A DNA stretch of 64,000 nucleotides from Agarivorans sp050870875 (GTDB taxonomy: Bacteria > Pseudomonadota > Gammaproteobacteria > Enterobacterales > Celerinatantimonadaceae), in the NCBI RefSeq assembly GCF_050870875.2, contig NZ_CP194041.2, forward strand, positions 3,038,001 to 3,102,000, written 5' to 3'. Below, in pieces: positions 1 to 8,777 of this stretch. The notes under the pieces are model-generated. The model was not told the origin of the DNA. It saw only the letters and a list, made by a program, of their open reading frames with translations, and searched no databases. Within the stretch, counting starts at the first letter, position 1. Every line of letters starts with the position of its first letter. A program made the position numbers and the translations under genes.

Positions 1-15
1 CACAATACAACGCAT
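1..15 (-). CDS. Start of a gene cut by the window edge
   Basis: On the minus strand an ATG at 15-13 is preceded by GGAG at about 25-22 with normal spacing, and it opens a frame reading MRCIV before the window ends. It follows the STAS gene by about 20 bp, so the two probably form an operon. STAS proteins often sit beside response regulators or PP2C phosphatases, and a MRxxVVDD-like start would fit a receiver domain, but five codons cannot establish this. Confidence 0.35.
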
Positions 16-36
16 GGCAGACTCCTTGAGTTTCAA

Positions 37-399
37 TTAAGCAGCTATCGACGACAATGATTGGTGCACGCTGGCGCTTGACGGTAAGGTATCAAACATG
101 GTGATAATTTGATTAACTCTTAGCATCAGCAATAAATCGCGAGGTTGTTGCTGAGCACCACAAATAATCAAATGTCCGCCTGCGGCATGAATCCGCTTAA
201 ACATAAATACCAAGGCGCCAATACCAGAAGCATCCAATTGGCTGACTTGAGTCATATTCACCACAATGACCTTGTTGGCCGAACTCTGACAAAGATCTTC
301 AAAGACATGTTTATATTGGCCACATGAGCTGGCGTCTAAGGCACCTACGATGGATGCGGTAATATCACCTTGAACGGAAGTTGTTAGTTGCATATTCAT
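37..399 (-). CDS. STAS-domain protein (anti-sigma factor antagonist-like)
   Basis: A 120-residue single-domain protein. The core reads LDASGIGAL near residues 56-64, the DxSG-type loop where antagonist STAS proteins are phosphorylated on Ser/Thr. Flanking beta/alpha segments (KVIVVNMTQV, GGHLIICGA) fit the fold. Such proteins switch partner kinases or anti-sigma factors by reversible phosphorylation in the cytoplasm. The frame is open from a GTG at 411, but GTGGAG at 411-406 is better read as the ribosome-binding site for the ATG at 399. The target cannot be told from this window. Family assignment is firm; pathway is not. Confidence 0.85.
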   Translation of the reverse strand: MNMQLTTSVQGDITASIVGALDASSCGQYKHVFEDLCQSSANKVIVVNMTQVSQLDASGIGALVFMFKRIHAAGGHLIICGAQQQPRDLLLMLRVNQIITMFDTLPSSASVHQSLSSIAA

Positions 400-530
400 A
401 ATTAGCTCCACAAAACATTTGTTCTCGACGGATTTATTGCCAATATCATGCCAATGAATATATAGCTTTAAATATCAATTAATTACATAAAAACAGAGAC
501 CATAAACAAAGGGTTTTCAGAAGCAAAATC

Positions 531-557
531 GCAGCTTTTGCAATATGCAAAAGCTGC
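531..557. other. Perfect 12-bp inverted repeat (hairpin)
   Basis: GCAGCTTTTGCA at 531-542 and its exact complement at 546-557 are separated by a 3-nt loop. No strong T-run follows on either strand. It lies upstream of the STAS gene and could be a terminator remnant or a regulatory stem. Confidence 0.45.
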
Positions 558-599
558 GCTTAGGGATTCTTTGCTTGGAGCAAACACTGAGGGCTAATC

Positions 600-1067
600 T
601 GGCTCAACAAACATGCCAAAAACCAGTGGAGATCATATTGCAACATCCAGCAGAGTTAAGCAGTGAACTTTTGTTTTGCTGGTAATTGTTGCGCACTAAT
701 AAAAGGGATGGCCGAATGCTAAGCAAATAAAATACGGCTCGTGCCAAGAACGAATCAAAATAGCAATGCTGCTCTTGTTCGTACCTCACGATTGTTTTTA
801 TATTTAATTTACCGTAGTTGTTATTTTATTGTTGTTTTTGTTATCCTTTTATTTACTTCTGAACAAACTCACGATTCGAGCAAGCTGCTTCATCTCTCCC
901 TGAGCAACGGCCTGTTTTTATTGGGTACACAGCTGCAATCACTAGTCGAAGAAAGATATAACTTTTAGCACAAATTGACTTCAAGTTATGGCATGCATTA
1001 TGCTCTGCGAAATTTTTGCGCGGTAGCTACTGGGTAATAAAGCTTATTTATTTTAGGAATCAACAAA
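600..1067. other. Intergenic stretch, no convincing gene
   Basis: Only short overlapping frames without usable start signals or recognisable motifs occur here. The last ~100 bases presumably hold the promoter and leader of the symporter gene. Confidence 0.5.
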
Positions 1068-2504
1068 ATGGAATTAATAGAGTCATTTTTTGGAGTCATT
1101 GGTGACCTCACTTGGGGATGGGCACTTATCCCGTTTCTGGTGATCTTAGGTTTGTTTTTCACCTTGGTCACAGGATTTGTTCAATTTAGATTTTTTGGGC
1201 GGATGTTCCACGTTCTTTTAAACAAAAACCAAACCGCTGGCAAAAATGCGATTTCTGGTCGTGAAGCGCTACTACTCTCTGTGGGTGGCCGCGTGGGGGG
1301 TGGTAATATCGCTGGCGTTGCGGTTGCTATCACTTTAGGCGGACCGGGTGCGGTATTCTGGATGTGGGCCATTGCGCTGGTAGGAATGGCGACCAGTCTG
1401 ATCGAATGTTCACTCGCTCAGCTTTACAAACGTAAAGAAGGCAACGCCTTTCGTGGCGGCCCCGCTCGCACCATCATTCATGGCCTTGGAGAGGATTACA
1501 AATGGCTGGCCTATGTTTATGCCGTTTGTTTAATCGCATCATTTGCAATCGGATTTAATGCTTTCCAAGGCAACACTGTGGCCGGTGCTGCGCAAGACAG
1601 TATGGGCATTGACCGTATGTGGAGTGGCATTGTTCTGGCTGTTATCACTGGTTTCATCGTTTACGGTGGGATTAAACGTATCGCAAAAGTAGCAGATGTG
1701 ATTGTGCCTATCATGGCCGTTGGGTATGTGGCGATGGCACTGATTGTTATCCTGCTCAACATTACTGAAATTCCAAGTGTTATCTATTCAATTGTATCCA
1801 ATGCTTTTGGTTTTGAAGAAGCGGTTGGTGGCGGTATGGGCGCAGCGCTGGCACAAGGGCTACGCCGCGGTCTGTTCTCTAACGAAGCAGGTCTTGGTTC
1901 TGCACCAAACGTTGCCGCTACGGCCGATGTAACCCACCCGATCAGTCAGGGGATTACTCAATCACTTTCAGTATTTATTGATACGATATTAATCTGTAGT
2001 TGTACTGCATTCATCATCTTACTTGGTGATGTTTATGTACCTGGTGCTGCCAATATCGACGGAGTGGTGTTGACTCAGCAATCGCTAGTCTCTCATGTCG
2101 GTGAATGGGCCAAGTATTACCTAACCGCTGCGATTTTACTGTTTTCAATCAGTTCGATTATCTACAACTACTACCTTGGTGAGAACGCAATCACCTTTAT
2201 GTCGAAGAGTAAAGCTGCGCTGCATTCACTACGTATGTTTGTGGTTGCGATGGTATTTCTCGGTGCCGTTGCGCCAGCAGCAACATCGGTGTTTTTCTTC
2301 TCCGATCCGATGATGGGTGTTTTGGCAATTGTGAATTTATTAGCGCTGCTGATGTTATTCCCGACCATTACCCGTTTATTAAATGACTACAAAGCACAAT
2401 TAAAGGCAGGCATAGAACACCCTGTATTTGATCCTGCCAAGTTCTCAGACCTAGATATCGATCACAAAGCTTGGGATAAAGCCCGCTTGAAGACTGACGC
2501 TTAA
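1068..2504 (+). CDS. Alanine/glycine:sodium symporter (AGCS family)
   Basis: A 478-residue multi-pass inner-membrane protein of normal length for amino acid:cation symporters of the AGCS family (AlsT/DagA-like), which import alanine or glycine with sodium. The family signatures GGRVGGGNIAGVAVAITLGGP near residue 70 and SNEAGLGSAPNVAATADVTHP near residues 270-290 are both present, with about ten hydrophobic segments. The ATG at 1068 follows AGGAA at suitable spacing. It stands alone, with a structured region downstream. Substrate choice (alanine versus glycine or glutamine) is inferred from the family. Confidence 0.93.
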   Translation: MELIESFFGVIGDLTWGWALIPFLVILGLFFTLVTGFVQFRFFGRMFHVLLNKNQTAGKNAISGREALLLSVGGRVGGGNIAGVAVAITLGGPGAVFWMWAIALVGMATSLIECSLAQLYKRKEGNAFRGGPARTIIHGLGEDYKWLAYVYAVCLIASFAIGFNAFQGNTVAGAAQDSMGIDRMWSGIVLAVITGFIVYGGIKRIAKVADVIVPIMAVGYVAMALIVILLNITEIPSVIYSIVSNAFGFEEAVGGGMGAALAQGLRRGLFSNEAGLGSAPNVAATADVTHPISQGITQSLSVFIDTILICSCTAFIILLGDVYVPGAANIDGVVLTQQSLVSHVGEWAKYYLTAAILLFSISSIIYNYYLGENAITFMSKSKAALHSLRMFVVAMVFLGAVAPAATSVFFFSDPMMGVLAIVNLLALLMLFPTITRLLNDYKAQLKAGIEHPVFDPAKFSDLDIDHKAWDKARLKTDA

Positions 2505-2590
2505 ACCCGAGAGAGCTGAAGCAACGAAACGCTCAACTCGAGATATCGAGTCACAAACTTTCGGAAAAATACTATTTGGTATTTTCATGG

Positions 2591-2643
2591 ACATGGTTCA
2601 TTTCGTCTGATGGCTATCTTCGATAGCTTTAAATGAACCATGT
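2591..2643. other. Nested inverted repeat
   Basis: Outer arms ACATGGTTCATTT (2591-2603) and AAATGAACCATGT (2631-2643) are exact complements. Inside them GCTATC (2613-2618) and GATAGC (2622-2627) form a second stem on a TTC loop. The structure lies 90 bp past the symporter gene and lacks a terminal T-run. Confidence 0.5.
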
Positions 2644-2798
2644 TCTGAAGCTTCAATTTCCAGATTAATGAGCGCTGTATCTCTAAAACCGCGCCGCTTG
2701 GAACTATCTGTGGACAATAAAGTTTGCTCGTTTACAATAAATTTTAATCATTGTTGCTTTAAACAAACTGTTGGGCATCCATGGTCTATCCCAGTCCT

Positions 2799-3088
2799 GC
2801 CCCGTTCAGTGTTAGCAACGGGGTAAAAGCTTTCGCCTACGGCGACATCATTAAGCTTCAACGAGCAAAGCTTAGCTAAGCAAAAAGAAAACTCGCCCTG
2901 CATCTTCTTAAACCCTGCGTTGCTTATTCTCAAGGGCGTTGAAGTAAACACTACGCTCAAACAGACTTCAACTTTGCTCCCTTGTTCATTTGCGCTACTC
3001 GGCGAAGATGATGGGGTTTAAAAGCGTAATCTTGGCTATCGAGAGTATGAAAGATTTTTGTTTTTAGAATGGGGGTCTAGTTTATTTT
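2799..3088 (+). repeat. ~290-bp dispersed repeat, copy A
   Basis: This segment recurs in inverted orientation at 7452-7742 and 7783-8072. All copies begin near the palindromic CCCCGTT...AACGGGG motif and end at GTCTAGTTTATTTT. A frame beginning MSVVFTSTPLR is conserved between copies, but it looks like a property of the repeat rather than a gene. Copy A forms the left boundary of the AIPR island. Confidence 0.75.
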
Positions 3089-3091
3089 GAT

Positions 3092-3202
3092 AAGTTGAGC
3101 TTACGTAATTACAACGCCCAAGTGGGTGAAATGATGGCAAGTGTCAGTGCATTAAACAAAATGACTAGGCTAGGTATGCCTATTCGTCAGGTAACTGGCT
3201 AA
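3092..3202 (+). pseudogene. 3' fragment of a DDE transposase
   Basis: Directly after the repeat an open frame reads LSLRNYNAQVGEMMASVSAL and ends at TAA 3202. It has the look of the C-terminal tail of an IS5-like transposase. No start, catalytic core or left IS end remains. About 35 bp on, TTTGATCAACAAGGCCTC may be the old right end. Identification is from motif impression only. Confidence 0.35.
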
Positions 3203-3443
3203 ATAAAGTAAGAGCCTAGAATAACTGTACCTTGAGCTTGGATTTGATCAACAAGGCCTCTTTCACGCATGGTCAAAATGGTGATTGACTGGTATGCTGT
3301 TGATAAATTTAAGTATTAAAGGATATGTGAGTTTCTGTGGTGCGTGATAGGTGGTAACTTCGCATGCGTGAAAGATGGGAATTTGCATATTAATATACTG
3401 TTAGTTTCCCCAAGTTTTGATCGTCATATCTAGAGGAAGGTTT

Positions 3444-5264
3444 ATGACAAAGTATGAGAATTTAGTAAATATTCTAGATCAGGTTCGATTTGAATCTCCA
3501 ATTGAGTTCAAGAGTTATAGACCTAAGCAAGACGATTTGGAAAAAATTAACCAAGCTCGTGGAAGAGCATTGATACACCTTTATTTAAAGGTGACTTTTG
3601 GTATTTTAGATTTTAAGTCGAGAGAGAGGTTAATTACTGATAAAGGCTACGATGCAGGGGTTGATGCCTACTACATTGATGGTGAAGCTAAAGAAATTTA
3701 TTTCATTCAATCAAAATTTAGAACTAACAAAGGTAATTTTGAAAGTAAGGAGATTTCACCTGACGAATTACTAAAAATGGATATAGATAGGATCGTTGAC
3801 GGAGAAACACATGACGAAGACGGCAATGAATATAACGGAAAAATAAAACAACTTCTTAGAGAGTTATCTCAAGTAGATGATATAGGAAGATATAAATATA
3901 AGGTTATAATTCTCGCAAATTTAAAGTCCCTTAAAACTAGTCAAGTTAGAAGACTAACGAACGGGTTTTCTGCTGAAATATTTGACAATGAAAAGGTATA
4001 TAAAGATTTACTTTTTCCTGTAATAACAGGGACTTATTACCATAACAACCTTCTATCAATATCATTAAACTTAACTAATAAAAACTCTTCAAGCGCAAGA
4101 ATTAGCTACAATGTTGAAACTGAATTCAAAGATTGTGATATCACTGTGGTTTTTGTTCCCACAGAGGAAATTGGTAGAATTTTATACACTTATAAGAACT
4201 CAATCTTAAAGTACAACCCTCGCTGCTTTCTTGAAATGAAAGCTAACTCTGTGAACAAAGAAATTCATAACACTATAACTCAGAAGAAAACCAATGAGTT
4301 TGCTCTTTTTAACAATGGGATCACAATGCTATCTGACGAAACGTCAGTTAATGAAAGAATTGGTCAAAAAGATAAAGCTCAAATAGTTATATCAAATCCT
4401 CAAATAATAAATGGTGGCCAAACGGCTTTTACATTAAGCCGTATATATGAAGATATTAAAAACAGTGTTGAAAATGGAGACATTTTCGATAACAAAGAAG
4501 TACTACTAAAAATAATCACATTTGGCGAGCATTCTGCAAATAGCGAAATGAAAAAACGTTCATTAATTGAAAGTATCTCCAAAGCTACAAATAGACAAAA
4601 TGAAGTTTCTGATGCAGATAGGCGTTCAAACGATAAAATTCAGATAGATTTGCAGGAGTTATTGTTTAATAAATTTGGCTATTATTATGAACGTAAAAAG
4701 GGAGAGTTTGCAGATGGTATTAAGGATAAGTATATCTCGCGGAATCAAATAATTGATCGAGAGCTATTATTAAGATTAGCTATCTGCTGCGATATGCAGC
4801 CAGCCGTAGCTAGAAGATCTAGTGGGAAATTCCTTTTTCAGGAGTCTAACTTTACTAAATACCTCAATGACTCTGAAAGAGTAACAGAATATTTTTATGC
4901 ATTTAATATTTATCAAAGTATTAATGCTCTTGAAAAATCATTAAGGGAAGATGTTAATGATCGCTTTGGTACTTCTGCATATGGTCAAGCAATACGCTAT
5001 GGTCGGTTTGCTGTAACCGCAGTATGTGTAAAAACACTATATGACGGCGTGGGTTCTTTAAATGAGGTAAGTGAGCACTTCAAATCTGTACTAAATAGGT
5101 GGATTGAATTTGAAAAAAACGCCCAAGAGAACGCTAAAAATTCTTTATATTTCAGAACTTATCAAGATGAAGACACAGGAGTGCTGAAACAAGATTTAAA
5201 TTATGAAGGATACTATAAAGGCCGTACAATTCATGATGATTTGAAACGTTTTTTCGATATCTAA
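3444..5264 (+). CDS. AIPR-family (abortive infection phage resistance) protein
   Basis: A 606-residue protein with the AIPR family layout. An N-terminal restriction-endonuclease-like region carries GVDAYYID (about 72-79) and IQSK (about 88-91), which fits a PD-(D/E)xK-type site. A central domain carries the family blocks FNNGITM and NPQIINGGQT. AIPR proteins are linked to phage defence by abortive infection; the mechanism is poorly known. The frame is open from a TTG at 3417, but the ATG at 3444 has a strong AGAGGAAGG just upstream. The gene is AT-richer than its neighbours. It is followed at once by a small GTG-started gene and then an attC-like site, so it probably arrived as an integron cassette. 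Confidence 0.85.
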   Translation: MTKYENLVNILDQVRFESPIEFKSYRPKQDDLEKINQARGRALIHLYLKVTFGILDFKSRERLITDKGYDAGVDAYYIDGEAKEIYFIQSKFRTNKGNFESKEISPDELLKMDIDRIVDGETHDEDGNEYNGKIKQLLRELSQVDDIGRYKYKVIILANLKSLKTSQVRRLTNGFSAEIFDNEKVYKDLLFPVITGTYYHNNLLSISLNLTNKNSSSARISYNVETEFKDCDITVVFVPTEEIGRILYTYKNSILKYNPRCFLEMKANSVNKEIHNTITQKKTNEFALFNNGITMLSDETSVNERIGQKDKAQIVISNPQIINGGQTAFTLSRIYEDIKNSVENGDIFDNKEVLLKIITFGEHSANSEMKKRSLIESISKATNRQNEVSDADRRSNDKIQIDLQELLFNKFGYYYERKKGEFADGIKDKYISRNQIIDRELLLRLAICCDMQPAVARRSSGKFLFQESNFTKYLNDSERVTEYFYAFNIYQSINALEKSLREDVNDRFGTSAYGQAIRYGRFAVTAVCVKTLYDGVGSLNEVSEHFKSVLNRWIEFEKNAQENAKNSLYFRTYQDEDTGVLKQDLNYEGYYKGRTIHDDLKRFFDI

Positions 5265-5636
5265 GTGAAACTAAAGCACATCAATGTTGTTATTCATAAC
5301 TTTTGCCATTCATTTATGAGTGGCACGAATTACGTCGATGATGGCTTTGTGTTTGAAGATTTACATAAACTAGCGAACTTAAAAGCAGGTAACGTTGTAA
5401 CTATTAATTGGTTACCTTATAACGATGAACAGTTGTTTAAATTACCGTTACGAGTAAGAAAGTCAGTGCTATATTATCGTCACCGGCTTCCAACTCTTGT
5501 TGCTCAACACGGTATAGAGATTGGTGTAATAAAGGAATTTCGAACTGAAGTTCACAGGGCTAAAAATCATCAGATTTATACATGTGCAATAGCTATAGAT
5601 TTAAATGGGAAAGAGTACCGTAAGTCTATTTGGTAA
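5265..5636 (+). CDS. Small protein of unknown function paired with AIPR
   Basis: A 123-residue soluble, basic protein that I do not recognise. Its GTG start directly abuts the TAA of the AIPR gene, so the pair should be translationally coupled. No signal peptide, membrane segment or cysteine pairs are visible. The middle (LRVRKSVLYYRHRLPTLVAQ) is predicted helical and positively charged. The stop lies a few bases before an attC-type R'' site, so both genes make up one cassette. It could be a regulator, inhibitor or co-factor of the AIPR effector; this rests on position only. Confidence 0.6.
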   Translation: MKLKHINVVIHNFCHSFMSGTNYVDDGFVFEDLHKLANLKAGNVVTINWLPYNDEQLFKLPLRVRKSVLYYRHRLPTLVAQHGIEIGVIKEFRTEVHRAKNHQIYTCAIAIDLNGKEYRKSIW

Positions 5637-5659
5637 GAGTTATAACAAGGCATTTAAAC

Positions 5660-6908
5660 CAGGGTGAGATCGCGAACATTATTTAACCAAGTTCATCCTA
5701 TTTGACCTGCAGATCGAGTTGTGATCTTATACTCTCTTTTTCGAGAGTATCACCATGAGTATCGATGCCTTTTCTCTTCATTTCGGCGACCTAAAAGACC
5801 CACGTCAGTCAGCGAAAATCAGTTATCCATTATTTGATGTTCTATTCCTGACTATTTGTGCAGCGATAGCCGGTGCCGAGGGATGGGAAGACATTGAAGA
5901 TTTTGGAGAAATCCACCTTGATTGGTTCCAAGATAAGGGCTTATTCAAAGATGGTTTACCTGTTCACGATACCATTGCTAGAATCGTCTCGCGCCTTGAC
6001 TCTAGCGAGTTTCAGCAGTGTTTCATCAGCTGGATGGAAGCAGTCTCTGCTCGCTCCGAAGGCGAACTGATCGCTATTGATGGCAAAGTCTTGCGTGGCT
6101 CCTATGATCGTGAATCCCGGCAATCTACCATTCACATGGTCAGTGCATTCGCCACTAAAAATGGTGTTGTCATCGGTCAGCGAAAAACAGATGCTAAGTC
6201 GAACGAAATCACGGCTATCCCGGAGCTCATTAAGCTACTGGATATCAAAGGTTGTTTGGTATCTATTGATGCCATTGCATGCCAGAAAAATATCGCTTCA
6301 ACCATCGTCGATAACGGTGGTGATTATCTGCTTGCAGTTAAAGGTAACCAAGAGACACTGGCTAAATCTGTTCAACAAGCACTGTTAGAAAGCGTAAAAG
6401 CTACGAGCTTACGGAATGATGTCACTATCGAACAGGGCCATGGACGTGTTGAAGTCCGTGAATATCATGTACTTCCTGCAGGTGAACTTATCAAACAGTT
6501 TCCAGACTGGAAAGGCTTAAAAAGTATCGGGGTTGCCATTGGTTATCGCATTGATAAAGCAGGTAAAGAATCACTCGATTATCGCTATTATATTTGTTCT
6601 GCAGAACTCAGTGTGGAACGTTTTGCAGCTGCTGTTCGTGGTCACTGGGCCATAGAAAACAGTCTACACTGGGTTTTGGATGCATCTATGAATGAAGATG
6701 CTTGCCAGATTTACCGTGGCAACGCGGCAGAGATCATGGCTTGTATGCGCCATATAGCTATAAACATGCTGCGTGCAGAAACGACAAGAAAAGCCAGCAT
6801 CCGGCGCAAACAGAAAATTGCAGCTATGAGTTGTAGCTATTTGGATAAGGTGCTGCTGGCTGGTTTTAAAGGAGTGAGTGAAAAGTGAGCATTCATGCTC
6901 TCACCCTG
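5660..6908 (+). mobile_element. ISAs1-family insertion sequence, copy 1
   Basis: A complete 1249-bp element with terminal inverted repeats starting CAGGGTGAGA. It is flanked by a perfect 10-bp target duplication GCATTTAAAC at 5650-5659 and 6909-6918. The target is the arm of an attC-like site. A second copy that appears identical lies at 38991-40239 in the same orientation. Confidence 0.95.
5755..6888 (+). CDS. ISAs1-family transposase
   Basis: A 377-residue intact DDE transposase. Acidic residues can be placed at IAIDGKVLRGS (D), VSIDAIACQKNIA (D) and HWAIENSLHWVLDASMNED (E), matching the H-repeat/ISAs1 family. It starts at an ATG inside the left part of the element. The protein is identical to that of the copy at 39086-40219, so both are presumably functional and recent. 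Confidence 0.95.
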   Translation: MSIDAFSLHFGDLKDPRQSAKISYPLFDVLFLTICAAIAGAEGWEDIEDFGEIHLDWFQDKGLFKDGLPVHDTIARIVSRLDSSEFQQCFISWMEAVSARSEGELIAIDGKVLRGSYDRESRQSTIHMVSAFATKNGVVIGQRKTDAKSNEITAIPELIKLLDIKGCLVSIDAIACQKNIASTIVDNGGDYLLAVKGNQETLAKSVQQALLESVKATSLRNDVTIEQGHGRVEVREYHVLPAGELIKQFPDWKGLKSIGVAIGYRIDKAGKESLDYRYYICSAELSVERFAAAVRGHWAIENSLHWVLDASMNEDACQIYRGNAAEIMACMRHIAINMLRAETTRKASIRRKQKIAAMSCSYLDKVLLAGFKGVSEK

Positions 6909-7043
6909 GCATTTAAACGGAACTAAAACAGTGGGTTACGTGGCGCTTGCGTGGCGCGATTTTAGGCATAATATAGCGAGCTTGCGAGCTAATGCCTAAA
7001 AATCGCAGAGCGCAAGCGGTCGCTGTTGATTGGTTTGTTAAGT
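6909..7043. other. Chimeric attC-like site between convergent cassettes
   Basis: Together with 5641-5659 (before the ISAs1 insertion) this formed one palindromic site. The left end TATAACAAGG and the right end, read from the other strand as ACTTAACAAACC, both resemble the R''-L'' end of an attC. Neither has the usual AACGCC end. A long stem pairs GCGATTTTAGGCAT with ATGCCTAAAAATCGC around 6956-7005. The stop codon of the minus-strand gene at 7038 lies inside the right core site GTTAAGT (7037-7043). Confidence 0.55.
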
Positions 7044-7412
7044 TGCATCCACACCATAGTTGGAGAGGCTGATCCCGAAAAATGGCTCAAGAATATGCTC
7101 TTCGAATTCAGCTAGCTCAGTAGCAGGAACGGGTGTAAATGTTGAGCGATCATTTGGTGCCCACCATTTATGAGGCCCAGCATAACCACCATTTGGCTTA
7201 GCGTGACGGATTACGCGAAAAGGTCGGTCAGCCCAACCATGCCCCATAGAGCTGAAAATGTTCGCAGGACCAGTAAACTGCCCCAGTAAATAGATACCTC
7301 TATTACCGTGAGTGAGGTAAAAATAATCCCCGGACTCAGCGTCAATAAACTGCTCACCTTGAGGCGCAGATGACTTGCCTTTTGCGGCAGTGTGCGCATG
7401 GACATAGACCAA
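7038..7412 (-). pseudogene. 5'-truncated cassette gene of unknown function
   Basis: The frame encodes about 124 residues from a TTG, but it stays open upstream to about 7470, right into the dispersed repeat at 7452. The native N-terminus therefore seems to have been replaced by the repeat. The protein has aromatic-rich blocks (GDYFYLTHGNRGIYLLGQF, GGYAGPHKWWAPNDRSTF) that vaguely recall EVE/PUA-like modified-base readers; I do not claim that identity. The TAA overlaps the attC core site, which is typical of integron cassettes. Confidence 0.5.
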
Positions 7413-7451
7413 CCCTTTCTCTATCGAGTCAGATATTTGTTCAAATGAGGG

Positions 7452-7742
7452 AAAATAAACTAGACACCCATTCTAAAAACAAAAACCTTTCACACTCTCG
7501 GTAGCCAAGATTACGCTTTTAAATCCCATCATCTTCGCCGAGTAGCGCAAATGAACAAGGGAGCAAAGTTGAAGTCTGTTTGAGCATAGCGAGTTACTTC
7601 AACGCCCTTGAGAATGAGCAACGCAGGATTTAAGAAGATGCAGGGCGAGCTTTCTTTTTGCTTCGTTTTTCTTTGCTCGTCAAAGAAAAATGACGTCGCC
7701 GTAGGCGAAAGCTTTTACCTCGTAGCTAACACAGAATGGGGC
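7452..7742 (-). repeat. ~290-bp dispersed repeat, copy B (inverted)
   Basis: Reverse-complement copy of the repeat at 2799-3088, with small indels near 7660-7690. It ends exactly where the truncated cassette gene loses its natural 5' end. It is followed after about 40 bp by copy C. Confidence 0.75.
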
Positions 7743-7782
7743 GTGCGACGTGAAGTCGTATGAAGCGCGAAAATAAACTAGG

Positions 7783-8072
7783 AAAATAAACTAGACACCC
7801 ATTCTAAAAACAAAAACTTTCATACTCTCGATAGCCAAGATTACGCTTTATAATCCCATCATCTTCGCCGAGTAGCTCAAATGAACAAGGGAGCAAAGTT
7901 GAAGTCTGTTTGAGCGTAGTGTTTACTTCAACGCCCTTGAGAATGAGCAACGCAGGGTTTAAGAAGATGCAGGGCGAGCTTTCTTTTTGCTTAGCTAAGC
8001 TTTGCTCGTTGAAGCTTAATGACGTCGCCGTAGGCGAAAGCTTTTACCCCGTTGCTAACACAGAACGGGGCA
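7783..8072 (-). repeat. ~290-bp dispersed repeat, copy C (inverted)
   Basis: A third copy of the same repeat, closer in sequence to copy A than copy B is. The 40-bp spacer between B and C contains a short direct duplication of AAAATAAACTA. Confidence 0.75.
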
Positions 8073-8135
8073 GAAACGTGTTTGAATATAATCAAACTTT
8101 ATTGTCCTCCAACAGGAACCAAGCTGATCCGCAAA

Positions 8136-8160
8136 TCAAGTCAAGTCAAGTCAAGTCAAC
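8136..8160. repeat. Pentanucleotide tandem repeat TCAAG x4
   Basis: Four perfect TCAAG units at 8136-8155 are followed by a variant TCAAC. It lies in non-coding sequence just outside repeat copy C, so any length change would probably be silent. Confidence 0.8.
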
Positions 8161-8241
8161 ATCGATAGGCGCTTCTAGCGAGTAAAGACACCAGAACCAT
8201 GATCGACTATTCGTTATTTGTTCGCCTTTAGCACGTTTCAA

Positions 8242-8280
8242 ATTTTAGACAAATCGTTGCTTTAACGATTTGTCTAAAAT
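8242..8280. terminator. Strong 17-bp stem-loop
   Basis: ATTTTAGACAAATCGTT (8242-8258) pairs perfectly with 8264-8280 around a 5-nt loop. The A/T-rich outer ends mean it could terminate in either direction. It sits 60 bp before the DUF3297 start, so it may also insulate that gene from upstream read-through. Confidence 0.6.
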
Positions 8281-8341
8281 CTTGAGCGTCAGTCTCGCAT
8301 TGTCTACAATAAGCCACTTTTATTTATTTCAGGTCATAAAC

Positions 8342-8590
8342 ATGAGCGACACAAACTCAAAGCCAGCCTTACCCGATCGCCTTGCAGGCAACCCTCGCAG
8401 CCCACATCATGTAGCAGAGTGTTTCGAACACGACATCGGTATTCGATTGAACGGTAAAGAGCGCAATAATGTTGAAGAATATTGCATTAGTGAAGGCTGG
8501 GTAAAAATCCCATCACCTAAAGCCTTAGATCGTCGCGGCCAACCTATCCTTATCACGCTCAAAGGAACGGTTGAAGCCTTCTATATTTAA
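8342..8590 (+). CDS. DUF3297 family protein
   Basis: An 82-residue soluble protein starting MSDTNSKPALPDRLAGNPRS, with the block GIRLNGKERNNVEEYCISEGW and a basic C-terminus. It matches the widely conserved gammaproteobacterial DUF3297 family, for which no function is known to me. The ATG at 8342 follows AGGT about 8 bp upstream. The frame extends further upstream to 8270, but that part overlaps the stem-loop and is not credible as coding. It is monocistronic. Confidence 0.88.
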   Translation: MSDTNSKPALPDRLAGNPRSPHHVAECFEHDIGIRLNGKERNNVEEYCISEGWVKIPSPKALDRRGQPILITLKGTVEAFYI

Positions 8591-8679
8591 GCCTTTTATA
8601 AACCACGACTTGCTATCAATAGTTCAAGCTTGAAATAATTTAGCTTTTCAGTTGCATAGCTTGTCGAGCCCTTTGCTCT

Positions 8680-8777
8680 GCTTTACATCTTCGATGCTGG
8701 AATCATATTGCAGCTCCACCAAAGCCAAGCCAGTAATATCCAGACTTACACCCACAGAGCGTTCTGCAATAAAATTG
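8680..8777 (-). pseudogene. Diverged fragment of a sugar-transferase gene
   Basis: Read on the minus strand, this encodes ERSVGVSLDITGLALVELQY followed by DSSIEDVK. It parallels SERTVGLKPGITGLAQVNLQ in the intact gene at 9149-10960. The conserved glycine of the GITGLAQV block is altered and no gene continues from it. It seems to be the oldest copy of a duplicated 3' segment. Confidence 0.6.

Noticed and set aside
604..968. Short frames on both strands between the STAS and symporter genes
   Set aside because: No ribosome-binding sites or family motifs; they overlap each other and look random.
2748..2960. A minus-strand frame starting MSVVFTSTPLRISNAGFKK, also found at 7910-8185
   Set aside because: It recurs with the dispersed repeat and has different C-termini in each copy, so it is probably a property of the repeat and not a protein gene.
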